NCBI GenBank assembly: GCA_020846515.1
Contig: JADLDX010000904.1
Span: forward strand, 1 to 7,398
Length of the DNA stretch: 7,398 nucleotides
Direction of reading: 5' to 3'
Source of the DNA: Pirellulaceae bacterium
Lineage (GTDB): Bacteria > Planctomycetota > Planctomycetia > Pirellulales > Pirellulaceae
The notes beneath the pieces were generated by a model. The model worked only from the letters and a program-made list of their open reading frames with translations. It ran no database searches and had not been told where the DNA came from. The position numbers were made by a program, and so were the translations under genes. Shown here piece by piece: positions 1 to 5,575 of the stretch; position 1 is the stretch's first letter; every line of letters begins with the position of its first letter.

Positions 1-153
1 AAATCCAGCCCTGATTTCGTACGGTACTTCGATATGCTCGCTCAGCACTCCAATGGCCGCGCCCGGCTCGGACGCTTGCTTGCGCGCAGCCTGGGCGTCA
101 TAGTGGAAGCTACGGTGCGTTTCACCAGGGAAGGTCGCGATGACCGCTATCGA
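1..153 (-). other. Possible 5' part or remnant of a minus-strand coding region, running off the left edge
   Basis: On the minus strand one frame stays open from position 153, just after a TGA at 154-156, to the window edge. Its 51 codons have a natural-looking composition: balanced acidic, basic and hydrophobic residues, ending with SEHIEVPYEIRAGF. The plus-strand frame over the same bases is strongly arginine-rich, as shadow frames often are. Against a real gene, there is no ATG, GTG or TTG near the right end; the first usable GTG leaves only about 16 codons. It may be the decayed start of a gene, a gene with an unusual start, or chance. I do not recognise a family. If real, it would diverge from the methyltransferase with about 75 nt between them. 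Confidence 0.2.
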
Positions 154-215
154 TCATTTCGTCTTTTTCGCCGCGCCATTTTTCTACCCAAATTCACTGT
201 GCACGTTTTCTATGC

Positions 216-220
216 AAAGG
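216..220 (+). promoter_or_regulatory. Weak Shine-Dalgarno supporting the ATG at 229
   Basis: AAAGG lies 8 nt before the ATG at 229. It is modest, but together with the signal peptide that begins exactly at this ATG it favours this start over the upstream ATG at 34, whose extra 65 residues are arginine-rich and show no domain features. Confidence 0.35.
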
Positions 221-228
221 CCCAGACC

Positions 229-1053
229 ATGCCGGTCGTTCGCTCCCTTTCGCTCGATGCGCTTTGCTGGCTGCTGATCGGCAGCCTCGTCCTGTGCAGT
301 TCGCCAACCGCCTGGTCCCAAGAAGCTGGGGTCGGCAAGCCATTGCCCAAAGCATCCGCGAGGCCGAGCAAGAGCCAGAATGGCGCTCTCGCTCAAGGTG
401 CTGACGCGAAGGAAGCGGCCGAAACCAAAATCCCGCCTGCCAAGCCCAAGTACCTGGGTCGCCGCATTGCCCAAACGATGAGCTTTCACGGTGCGAATTG
501 GCTGATACGCGGCGAACGCGAGCAAGAGGAACGACCGTCCCAGGTCCTACCCCAGTTAGGACTTAAGCCCGGCATGACCGTGTGCGATCTGGGCTGTGGC
601 AATGGCTTCTACTCGATCGCCATGGCCAAGATCATTGCGCCAGGTAACGTGCTAGCCGTAGACATCCAGCCCGAGATGCTGCACCTGCTCAAACTGCGCG
701 CCACCGAGGCCGGTGTGGAGAACATCAAGCCGTTGCAGGGCACTGTGGTCGACCCTCAACTATCACCCTCGTCGGTCGACCTGGTCTTGATGGTGGACGT
801 CTACCATGAGTTTTCTCATCCCGAGCAAATGCTGGCCGCGATTCGCAAAAGCTTGAAACCCGGTGGCTTGATCGCCCTGCTGGAGTATCGCGAGGAAGAC
901 CCACATGTGCCGATCAAGCCTGAGCACAAAATGAGCAAACAACAGATCCTGAAGGAATATCGGGCCAACGGCCTAAAGCTAGCCAAGCAATACGATGAAC
1001 TGCCCTGGCAGCACCTGATGTTCTTTGAAGCCGACCCAAGTTTCAAAGAGTAA
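229..1053 (+). CDS. Class I SAM-dependent methyltransferase with signal peptide (probably exported)
   Basis: A predicted protein of 274 residues. Residues 1-30 form a signal peptide: Arg5, a hydrophobic core over about 11-23, and a plausible cleavage site at AWS|Q. There is no lipobox. A Lys/Ala/Pro-rich linker follows to about residue 74, then a Rossmann methyltransferase domain. Motif I is DLGCGNG at 120-126, the ribose-binding acidic residue is Asp145 (AVDIQPEM), motif IV is around Asp190 (VDVYHEF), and LKPGG is at 209-213. The C-terminal part (EYREEDPHVPIKPEHKM, then LPWQHLMFF) resembles a family of predicted methyltransferases that I recall from planctomycetes and proteobacteria. The substrate is unknown. 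The reading frame is open from the window edge and an ATG occurs at 34, but 229 is preferred because it places the signal peptide at the N-terminus. The next gene is 312 nt away, so this is probably a separate unit. The fold is secure; the export is inferred. Confidence 0.82.
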   Translation: MPVVRSLSLDALCWLLIGSLVLCSSPTAWSQEAGVGKPLPKASARPSKSQNGALAQGADAKEAAETKIPPAKPKYLGRRIAQTMSFHGANWLIRGEREQEERPSQVLPQLGLKPGMTVCDLGCGNGFYSIAMAKIIAPGNVLAVDIQPEMLHLLKLRATEAGVENIKPLQGTVVDPQLSPSSVDLVLMVDVYHEFSHPEQMLAAIRKSLKPGGLIALLEYREEDPHVPIKPEHKMSKQQILKEYRANGLKLAKQYDELPWQHLMFFEADPSFKE

Positions 1054-1115
1054 CGACTGTCAGCCTCTGGCGAGACGGGCAACCGCAGGAATGGGGGTAA
1101 TTGGCTCAGGGAACT

Positions 1116-1140
1116 GGGCGAGTCGCGGAGCGATTCGCCT
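1116..1140 (+). other. Hairpin with 11-bp stem and GGA loop
   Basis: Positions 1116-1126 pair with 1130-1140 around the triloop 1127-1129. All pairs are Watson-Crick except two G-T wobbles. It lies 63 nt after the methyltransferase stop and is followed by a C-run rather than a T-run. It could mark the 3' end of that transcript or be part of the hpf leader. Confidence 0.45.
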
Positions 1141-1149
1141 ACGAGAGCC

Positions 1150-1173
1150 CCCCTTATAGTGAGCCTGAAGGGG
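1150..1173 (+). other. Weak 6-bp hairpin with direct repeats
   Basis: CCCCTT (1150-1155) pairs with AAGGGG (1168-1173) around a 12-nt loop. The octamer TAGTGAGC occurs at 1157-1164 and again at 1174-1181. No function is evident. Confidence 0.25.
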
Positions 1174-1255
1174 TAGTGAGCTTTGCCTGAGGCTAAAAAC
1201 CGCTATTTGGGCGGCTAGGGGCACGAACACGTATAGCGGGGACTGGGTGCAAAGC

Positions 1256-1261
1256 TACAAT
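1256..1261 (+). promoter_or_regulatory. Candidate -10 box upstream of hpf
   Basis: TACAAT differs from the sigma-70 consensus at one position and lies 105 nt before the hpf GTG, giving a leader of about 100 nt. No good -35 box is present 16-18 nt upstream, so support is weak. Confidence 0.2.
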
Positions 1262-1305
1262 GCTGTGAGAATTCGCGACCGCCAATACTTGGCCGACAAA
1301 CGGGT

Positions 1306-1310
1306 GGAGG
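1306..1310 (+). promoter_or_regulatory. Strong Shine-Dalgarno (GGAGG) before a short upstream ORF
   Basis: GGAGG ends 6 nt before the ATG at 1317, which is ideal spacing. It is a better match than the Shine-Dalgarno of any main gene in the window except the DUF2344 gene. It is too far (55 nt) to serve the hpf GTG directly. Confidence 0.45.
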
Positions 1311-1316
1311 CGGCGA

Positions 1317-1427
1317 ATGAAACAGGAATTATCCGAGGCTGGTTTGCTTCAACTGGAGACTTCGAGTGCAAATCAATGTATCCGCGCGTCATGGAACTCT
1401 AAGCGGACCGGACAACGGCGTAATTAG
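1317..1427 (+). CDS. Short upstream ORF overlapping the hpf start (36 residues)
   Basis: An ATG 6 nt after GGAGG opens a 36-codon frame ending at TAG 1425-1427. It overlaps the first 62 nt of hpf in another frame. The peptide starts MKQELSEAGLLQLETSS; its second half has no domain character and is constrained by the hpf code beneath it. Ribosomes translating it would cross the hpf Shine-Dalgarno and start, so it could regulate hpf translation. It could equally be chance. There is no homology I can name. Confidence 0.3.
   Translation: MKQELSEAGLLQLETSSANQCIRASWNSKRTGQRRN
1355..1358 (+). promoter_or_regulatory. Shine-Dalgarno of hpf that decides the GTG start
   Basis: GGAG with a 7-nt spacer precedes GTG 1366. 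The encoded start MQINVSARHG is the usual beginning of short hibernation factors, so the GTG is very likely correct. Confidence 0.7.
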
Positions 1428-1710
1428 CGAAAAGGCTGGTAAATTACAGCGTTTTCATGATCGTATCAATGCGATTTCTATTACGGTGGACTTCCAACAC
1501 CAGGATAATCCCTGGTTGGAAATCAACGTTTCGGCTGAGCATGCGCCTGAATTCGTTGCGTCGGCGACTGCCCCCACTGTCTTGGCGGCCATGGACGCTG
1601 CCATGTCGAAAGTGGAGCAGCAGTTGCGCAAGCATAAAGAGAAACTGACGGACCACAAAGCTTCGAGCATCAAACATATACCCACCAAAGACGACACGCA
1701 GGAGGAGTAG
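1366..1710 (+). CDS. hpf: Ribosome hibernation promoting factor, short form (HPF/RaiA family)
   Basis: This 114-residue protein belongs to the S30AE family, which binds the 30S subunit in the mRNA/tRNA channel and silences ribosomes in slow-growing cells. The beta-alpha-beta-beta-beta-alpha core spans about residues 1-95. It begins MQINVSARHGTLS, has helix 1 around 19-31 (ISEKAGKLQRF), strands around 35-42 and 50-58, and a closing helix ending in the basic KVEQQLRKHKEKL typical of the family. The last 20 residues are polar. It lacks the C-terminal dimerisation domain of long HPFs (usually near 170-190 residues), so it should act like the short proteobacterial factors. It has a GTG start with GGAG 7 nt upstream. 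Its place before the PTS genes recalls the hpf-ptsN pair of the proteobacterial rpoN cluster. Whether it acts like HPF (100S dimers) or YfiA/RaiA cannot be told from sequence. Confidence 0.92.
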   Translation: MQINVSARHGTLSGPDNGVISEKAGKLQRFHDRINAISITVDFQHQDNPWLEINVSAEHAPEFVASATAPTVLAAMDAAMSKVEQQLRKHKEKLTDHKASSIKHIPTKDDTQEE

Positions 1711-2012
1711 CACTGGTTGTTGGGCTTGGATGTCGATGGGTGAGGATGCTTTCCCAGCGGCACGTTTGTCCCACGATCGGTCATCGATTGTCAGGAACCG
1801 CCTGTTCGCCGAAAGATATTAACGAGACTTGTAACCGGGCATTCTAAATCGAGGCACGCAGCCCCTTTTCCCTGTGGAGACGAGGCGGCCATCGATCTAC
1901 TGTCCGACTGTTCCGTCGGCTAACTGTTCCTGGCTCGACCAATGGCACTGCGGTGCCAAGTCCACTGCGTATGCTCCTCCTACGGGTGGCGATTCCGAGA
2001 AAGGAACGATCC
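1711..2012. other. 302-nt spacer between hpf and ptsN
   Basis: I see no supported gene. The spacer contains two small hairpins: CCGAC/GTCGG at 1904-1919, and a 6-bp stem at 1943-1958 with loop TGCG. The 8-mer ACTGTTCC occurs twice (1907-1914 and 1923-1930). TTGTCA at 1788-1793 resembles a -35 box, but no -10 box lies at the right distance. The length would allow a separate ptsN promoter, which I cannot place. There is no clear terminator after hpf. Confidence 0.5.
2002..2005 (+). promoter_or_regulatory. Shine-Dalgarno that decides the ptsN start at 2013
   Basis: AGGA, within AAAGGAA, ends 7 nt before ATG 2013. The resulting N-terminus MKFSDFISKGAIRAAL fits the EIIA fold. The upstream ATG at 1953 would add 20 residues, encode the ribosome-binding site itself and lack its own. 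Confidence 0.65.
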
Positions 2013-2492
2013 ATGAAGTTTTCAGATTTTATTAGTAAGGGAGCCATTCGCGCGGCCTTGAACTCGAGCGACAAAGAGTCGGTCATCGGCGAATTGGTGG
2101 ACTCCTTGCAGGCGGCTGGCGAGATCAGCGCCGCGGACCGTGAGGATATTGTCAAAGCGATCCTCAAGCGAGAGGAATTGGGCAGCACAGGCATTGGACG
2201 CGGAATTGCTGTCCCCCATACGAAACACCCAAGCGTTAAAAAATTAGTGGGAACGGTGGGAGTCAGCGCCGAGGGCGTCGAATTCGAAAGCCTCGACGGC
2301 GAGAACGTTCAATTGTTCTTTTTGCTGATTTCGCCGCCAGATCGCCCGAGCGATCACTTGCGAGCTCTCGAAAATATTTCGCGACAATTGCGAGACGAAA
2401 CGTTTTGCCGTTTCCTCAAGCAAAGCAAGTCGACAGAAGATATTTTGCAGTTGCTGGATGAAGCGGATAACAACCAGTTTGGAGCCAGCTGA
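2013..2492 (+). CDS. ptsN: PTS EIIA component, fructose/nitrogen-regulatory type (PtsN-like)
   Basis: A 159-residue single-domain EIIA of the mannitol/fructose/Ntr class, close to the usual length of about 155. The phosphorylated histidine is His69 in GIGRGIAVPHTK, matching His73 in the GIAIPHG motif of E. coli PtsN. Downstream are the hydrophobic strand LFFLLISPPD (101-110) and the conserved DHLRALENISRQLRD helix (114-128), both family hallmarks. The N-terminus (MKFSDFI, then the KESVIGELVDSL helix) also fits. No EIIB or EIIC domain is fused or adjacent. It should accept phosphate from HPr (ptsH, 88 nt downstream), and its phosphorylation state probably controls other proteins rather than sugar uptake. 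PtsN in other bacteria affects potassium transport, nitrogen and stress responses; the target here is unknown. It could also serve a permease elsewhere in the genome. Confidence 0.92.
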   Translation: MKFSDFISKGAIRAALNSSDKESVIGELVDSLQAAGEISAADREDIVKAILKREELGSTGIGRGIAVPHTKHPSVKKLVGTVGVSAEGVEFESLDGENVQLFFLLISPPDRPSDHLRALENISRQLRDETFCRFLKQSKSTEDILQLLDEADNNQFGAS

Positions 2493-2580
2493 GTTCAAGG
2501 CAGCGCCCGTACAGATTTATTGGTGACTCACAGAGAATCGGCCGATGGTTGGTCGATGGTTTTCAGAAACGGTTCGCTAG

Positions 2581-2886
2581 ATGGACACATCCAGTCAAAC
2601 AGTCATCGTACTCAATCGACTCGGGTTGCACATGCGCCCAGCCGATATGCTAGTGCGCACTGCTTGCCGTTTTCAGAGTCACATTGAGATTGAAAAGGAT
2701 GGTCAAGCAGTTGACTGCAAGAGCATACTTGGCATTCTGACCTTGGCCGCGTCACAAGGCACGCAGTTACATCTGCGAGCCAATGGAGTCGATGCGGTCG
2801 AGGCTGTGCAGGCGTTATCGGAGTTGTTCGCTCAGAGTTTTCATGAAACTGACTCGGAGGTTGCGTCACCTCCGACTACGAACTGA
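2581..2886 (+). CDS. ptsH: Phosphocarrier protein HPr
   Basis: A 101-residue HPr. The active histidine is His17 in RLGLHMRPADMLV, corresponding to His15 of E. coli HPr in GLHTRPA, followed by the conserved Arg19-Pro20. The second signature, DCKSILGILTLAA, contains Ser48, the equivalent of regulatory Ser46. The protein carries phosphate from EI (ptsI, 156 nt downstream) to EIIA (ptsN, upstream). It is about 13 residues longer than typical HPr because of a polar tail after about residue 87 (HETDSEVASPPTTN). The start is fixed: a TAG codon lies directly before ATG 2581 in frame, and the next Met falls after His17. There is no recognisable Shine-Dalgarno, so initiation may be weak, leaderless-like or dependent on upstream translation. 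The Ntr-branch paralogue NPr is an alternative name. Confidence 0.93.
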   Translation: MDTSSQTVIVLNRLGLHMRPADMLVRTACRFQSHIEIEKDGQAVDCKSILGILTLAASQGTQLHLRANGVDAVEAVQALSELFAQSFHETDSEVASPPTTN

Positions 2887-2955
2887 ACACCTTTAACAAT
2901 CAAGAAACACACACGTGATGTTTGCCTGGAATTCAACGGCAGTTGGCCCAGGGGC

Positions 2956-2997
2956 GAGGCAAGGCGGCCATGACAGGTCCGCCAGCCCATGCGCCTC
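2956..2997 (+). other. Two-tier stem-loop in the ptsH-ptsI spacer
   Basis: An inner 5-bp stem pairs GGCGG (2963-2967) with CCGCC (2979-2983). An outer 5-bp stem pairs GAGGC (2956-2960) with GCCTC (2993-2997). Both are GC-rich and perfect, separated by internal loops. The structure ends 45 nt before the ptsI ATG. It is not followed by a T-run, so it is not a standard terminator. It may be an mRNA processing or stability element. Confidence 0.35.
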
Positions 2998-3042
2998 TAC
3001 CGCGCCACCGAGCGTGAATAGGGCAATCCGTAACTTGTCACC

Positions 3043-4791
3043 ATGCTGGAATTGCAAGGCATTGCGGTCTCACCGGGAGTAGCTATTGGACAGGTGCTGA
3101 TTCTGGACCAGGAAGGGTACCGAATCACTCGTTGCCAAGTTGCACCGGCCGACCTGAAGAGCGAATCTGAACGTTTGCTTCAAGCCATTGAAGCTGCGTC
3201 GGTTCGTCTCGACGTCGACCGCGAAATCTCTTCTCGAACCCTGGGCAAACACGTCGGCCAGATCTTCTCGGCCCACCAACAGATTCTGCTCGACCCCAGC
3301 CTGCAAAACGAACTGCTGCATCTGATTCGCGACGAAGCCTACAGCGCAGAATACGCCGTGTCGACCGTCTTCAACCGATATGCCCAAGCCTTCCGGCGCA
3401 TGGGTTCGTCGATCATGGCCGAACGAGCACTTGATATTCGCGACGTCGAACGCGTGTTTCTGGAAGCCCTGGGCGGTCATCCCACCGAAGACCGTTTCGA
3501 CAAAGGCGAAACCGGCGTGTTGGCTTGCCATGATCTGACACCCGGCGAAACCGCTCGACTGGATCGCGAACGCGTACTGGGCTTTTGTACCGAGATCGGC
3601 GGTCCAGGCGGACACACAGCCATCGTGGCTCGCGGCCTCGAAATTCCAGCCGTCGTCGGGCTTGGTCCGTTTCTCTATCGCTTGCGTGGTGGCAGCACCA
3701 TCATCGTCGATGGCTATCGCGGCCGAGTGATCGTCAATCCAGACGAACAGATGCGCGTACAATATCTCGAGCGACGCGAGGATCGCCAAAGCCGCGCCGC
3801 AAAACTGGAATCCAATCGCGATCTGCCAGCCGTGACGCGTTGTGGTACCGAAGTTTCCCTGCTGGCCAATATTGAATTTCCCCACGAAGTGAAAGCCTGC
3901 CTGGCGCGCGGGGCCACCGGTGTCGGACTGTATCGTACCGAGTTTCTCTACCTGGGATCGGCCAATGAGCCCAGCGAAGAAGAACATTACCAGGCTTACT
4001 CGTCGGTGGTCAAAGAGCTCAAGGGCTTACCGGTGGTGATTCGTACATTGGACTTGGGCGCCGACAAAATGGGCCACAAGCCGCTGAGCGAGCAGGAACA
4101 CAATCCATTTCTGGGCCTGCGCAGCATTCGATTGTCACTACGCAATCCGGCCCTGTTTCGAACGCAACTGCGAGCGGCCCTGCGGGCAGCGTGCGGTGGA
4201 AATCTGCAGATCATGTTTCCGATGATCACCACGCTGCACGAACTACGCACCGCCCGCATGGTGCTACGTCAAGTGCATGATGACCTGTGCGAAGAAGGCA
4301 TCGAAGTCCCCAACCACGTGCCAGTGGGCATGATGGTCGAAGTGCCGGCGGCCGTGCTGATGCTCGACCGCTTCTTGCCCGAAGTCGACTTCATCAGCAT
4401 CGGTACCAACGACTTAACCCAATACACTTTGGCGGTCGATCGCAGCAACGAGTACGTGGCTGATTTATATATGGCGGTCGATCCAGCCGTATTGAGATTG
4501 ATAAAGACCTCGGTCGATCTGGCCCGCGCGCATGGCATCGATGTCAGCGTTTGCGGGGAAATGAGTTCAACGCCAGCATACGCGTTGTTGCTGGTCGGTT
4601 TTGGTGTGCGGACTCTGTCAGCGCCGCCTTCGGCATTGCCAGGTGTTAAGCACGCGATTCGCGCTGTAACGCTCGAGCAATGCCAAAAGCTGGCAGCCCG
4701 CGCGATGGAGTTCGAGACGGCTCGAGAAGTGGATGCGTATTTGATGTCGCATTTCGCAACGTTGGTGCCCGAACTGGCGTTAGGAGTGTAA
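3043..4791 (+). CDS. ptsI: PTS Enzyme I (phosphoenolpyruvate-protein phosphotransferase)
   Basis: EI starts the phosphorelay, taking phosphate from PEP and passing it to HPr in the cytoplasm. The protein is full length at 582 residues (E. coli 575). The HPr-binding N-terminal domain covers about 1-140 (opening GIAVSPGVAIG). The phosphohistidine swivel domain has His191 in GGPGGHTAIVARGLEIPAVVG. The PEP-binding TIM barrel runs from about 260 to the end, with Arg298 (GLYRTEFLY), Arg334 (IRTLDLGADK), Glu433 (MMVEVPA), Asp457 (GTNDLTQYT) and catalytic Cys504 (VCGEM). Each sits at the E. coli position plus two, so the enzyme should be active. The usual LSMS-type segment near the C-terminus reads LSAPPSALP. 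The start gives the canonical N-terminus but has no clear Shine-Dalgarno. The 3' end carries the Shine-Dalgarno of the next gene, indicating co-transcription and probable translational coupling. Confidence 0.97.
   Translation: MLELQGIAVSPGVAIGQVLILDQEGYRITRCQVAPADLKSESERLLQAIEAASVRLDVDREISSRTLGKHVGQIFSAHQQILLDPSLQNELLHLIRDEAYSAEYAVSTVFNRYAQAFRRMGSSIMAERALDIRDVERVFLEALGGHPTEDRFDKGETGVLACHDLTPGETARLDRERVLGFCTEIGGPGGHTAIVARGLEIPAVVGLGPFLYRLRGGSTIIVDGYRGRVIVNPDEQMRVQYLERREDRQSRAAKLESNRDLPAVTRCGTEVSLLANIEFPHEVKACLARGATGVGLYRTEFLYLGSANEPSEEEHYQAYSSVVKELKGLPVVIRTLDLGADKMGHKPLSEQEHNPFLGLRSIRLSLRNPALFRTQLRAALRAACGGNLQIMFPMITTLHELRTARMVLRQVHDDLCEEGIEVPNHVPVGMMVEVPAAVLMLDRFLPEVDFISIGTNDLTQYTLAVDRSNEYVADLYMAVDPAVLRLIKTSVDLARAHGIDVSVCGEMSSTPAYALLLVGFGVRTLSAPPSALPGVKHAIRAVTLEQCQKLAARAMEFETAREVDAYLMSHFATLVPELALGV
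4782..4786 (+). promoter_or_regulatory. Shine-Dalgarno of the DUF2344 gene, inside ptsI
   Basis: AGGAG lies in the last sense codons of ptsI, 8 nt before ATG 4795 and just ahead of the ptsI stop at 4789-4791. Ribosomes ending ptsI would be placed to start the next gene. Confidence 0.7.
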
Positions 4792-4794
4792 GAC

Positions 4795-5550
4795 ATGACA
4801 AAGACACGCGTGCGGATTCACTTTACAAAGACAGATGACTTGCGATGGATCAGCCATCGCGATCTGGCGCGGACTTGGGAACGTCTGCTACGTCGCGCTG
4901 GATTGAACCTGGCCTTCAGCGAAGGCTTTCACCCCAAACCCAAGATCAGCTTCCCGTCGGCGCTGGCCTTGGGTATCGTGGCATTGGAAGAGATTGTCGA
5001 AATGGATCTGGTCGGTCCAGTCGATGTAGACCAGGCTCGTCAGAGTATCGAGCAGCAAATGCCTGCAGGCATGCAACTGCTCAGCCTGACAGAACTGCCG
5101 CCTGGAGCTGGCAAGGCGCTCATGATCGCCGCCAGTTACGAAGTGCAGCTATCTCAAGCGGACGCGCTGACCGTCCGGCAGCAGCTTGAAAGACTGCTTG
5201 CCGACGGCCAAATCAAAGTGCTCCGCGATGGCAAGACATTGATCGCCACCTTCGGTGATCCTCTGCTGGATATCACTTGTGAGGGCGATGTGCTGCGATT
5301 CACATTGCCGACCACTGCCGCGGGCTCGCTACGACCAAGCGAATTGCTCGAGGCACTCTCAATCGCTCATGTACTGCCCGAAGGCGCTGTGCTAACGCGA
5401 ACACGCGTGCACTGGACTGCCCATTCAGGCACTGCCCAATCGGGCACGGCTCAACCAGGCGCTGCCCAACCAGGCGCTGCCAGTGGGAGCACTGCGGTAC
5501 CGGCTGACGAATCCCTGTCAGCCACGACCTCCGCAGAAACAACCGAATGA
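4795..5550 (+). CDS. TIGR03936 / DUF2344 radical-SAM-linked protein
   Basis: A 251-residue protein of the family named for its link, often as a C-terminal fusion, to TIGR03960-type radical SAM proteins. The biochemical role is not established. Hallmarks are the start RVRIHFTKTDDLRWISHRDLARTWERLLRRAGL (5-37) and FSEGFHPKPKISFPSALALG (41-60), then EEIVEMDL (65-72). The conserved domain ends near residue 208. The tail is different: five-residue units SGTAQ, SGTAQ, PGAAQ, PGAAS, GSTAV at 211-235, then a Ser/Thr/Ala/Glu-rich end, probably disordered. It is 3 nt after ptsI and 25 nt before rne. In several bacterial groups this family neighbours RNase G and the L21/L27 genes, which suggests a role in RNA modification or ribosome biogenesis (inference). 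No radical SAM partner or CxxxCxxC motif is present here. Confidence 0.85.
   Translation: MTKTRVRIHFTKTDDLRWISHRDLARTWERLLRRAGLNLAFSEGFHPKPKISFPSALALGIVALEEIVEMDLVGPVDVDQARQSIEQQMPAGMQLLSLTELPPGAGKALMIAASYEVQLSQADALTVRQQLERLLADGQIKVLRDGKTLIATFGDPLLDITCEGDVLRFTLPTTAAGSLRPSELLEALSIAHVLPEGAVLTRTRVHWTAHSGTAQSGTAQPGAAQPGAASGSTAVPADESLSATTSAETTE
5425..5499 (+). repeat. 15-nt in-frame tandem repeat (about 5 units) in the DUF2344 gene tail
   Basis: Units start at 5425, 5440, 5455, 5470 and 5485 and encode SGTAQ, SGTAQ, PGAAQ, PGAAS and GSTAV. Units three and four are identical over their first 12 nt. The preceding 15 nt (5410-5424, HWTAH) share the ACTGCCCA core, so the array probably grew from the edge of the conserved domain. 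The 15-nt period keeps the frame whatever the copy number. Confidence 0.7.
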
Positions 5551-5575
5551 ACATTCAACGTCAGAAAGAAAATCT

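Larger units (their letters stand above)
1054..1365. other. Structured intergenic region between the methyltransferase and hpf
   Basis: There is no convincing full-length gene here. The stretch holds an 11-bp hairpin (1116-1140), a second C-run/G-run hairpin (1150-1173), the 8-mer TAGTGAGC twice (1157-1164 and 1174-1181), a TACAAT box at 1256-1261 and a short ORF with strong Shine-Dalgarno beginning at 1317. The hairpins have no U-tract, so neither is a textbook intrinsic terminator. The right half is the likely leader of hpf. Confidence 0.6.

Noticed and set aside
34..228. N-terminal extension of the methyltransferase from ATG 34
   Set aside because: The 65 extra residues are arginine-rich with no domain features, and they would bury a clear signal peptide that begins at ATG 229.
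1730..1822. 30-codon ORF in the hpf-ptsN spacer
   Set aside because: It has no Shine-Dalgarno and no recognisable features, and its length is easily reached by chance.
1788..1822. TTGTCA as the -35 box of a ptsN promoter
   Set aside because: The AT-rich bases downstream (around 1814-1822) give spacers of 20 nt or more, too long for a sigma-70 promoter.
1993..2006. Hairpin TTCC/GGAA hiding the ptsN Shine-Dalgarno
   Set aside because: Only 4 bp with a 6-nt loop; too weak to claim a regulatory switch.
3070..3987. 305-residue open frame antisense to ptsI
   Set aside because: The plus-strand ptsI is beyond doubt over this span, and the antisense frame shows no known domain; it reflects the codon pattern of ptsI.
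5483..5575. Longer rne start at ATG 5483
   Set aside because: It would overlap the end of the DUF2344 gene, read its repeat tail in another frame and add residues absent from the family N-terminus.
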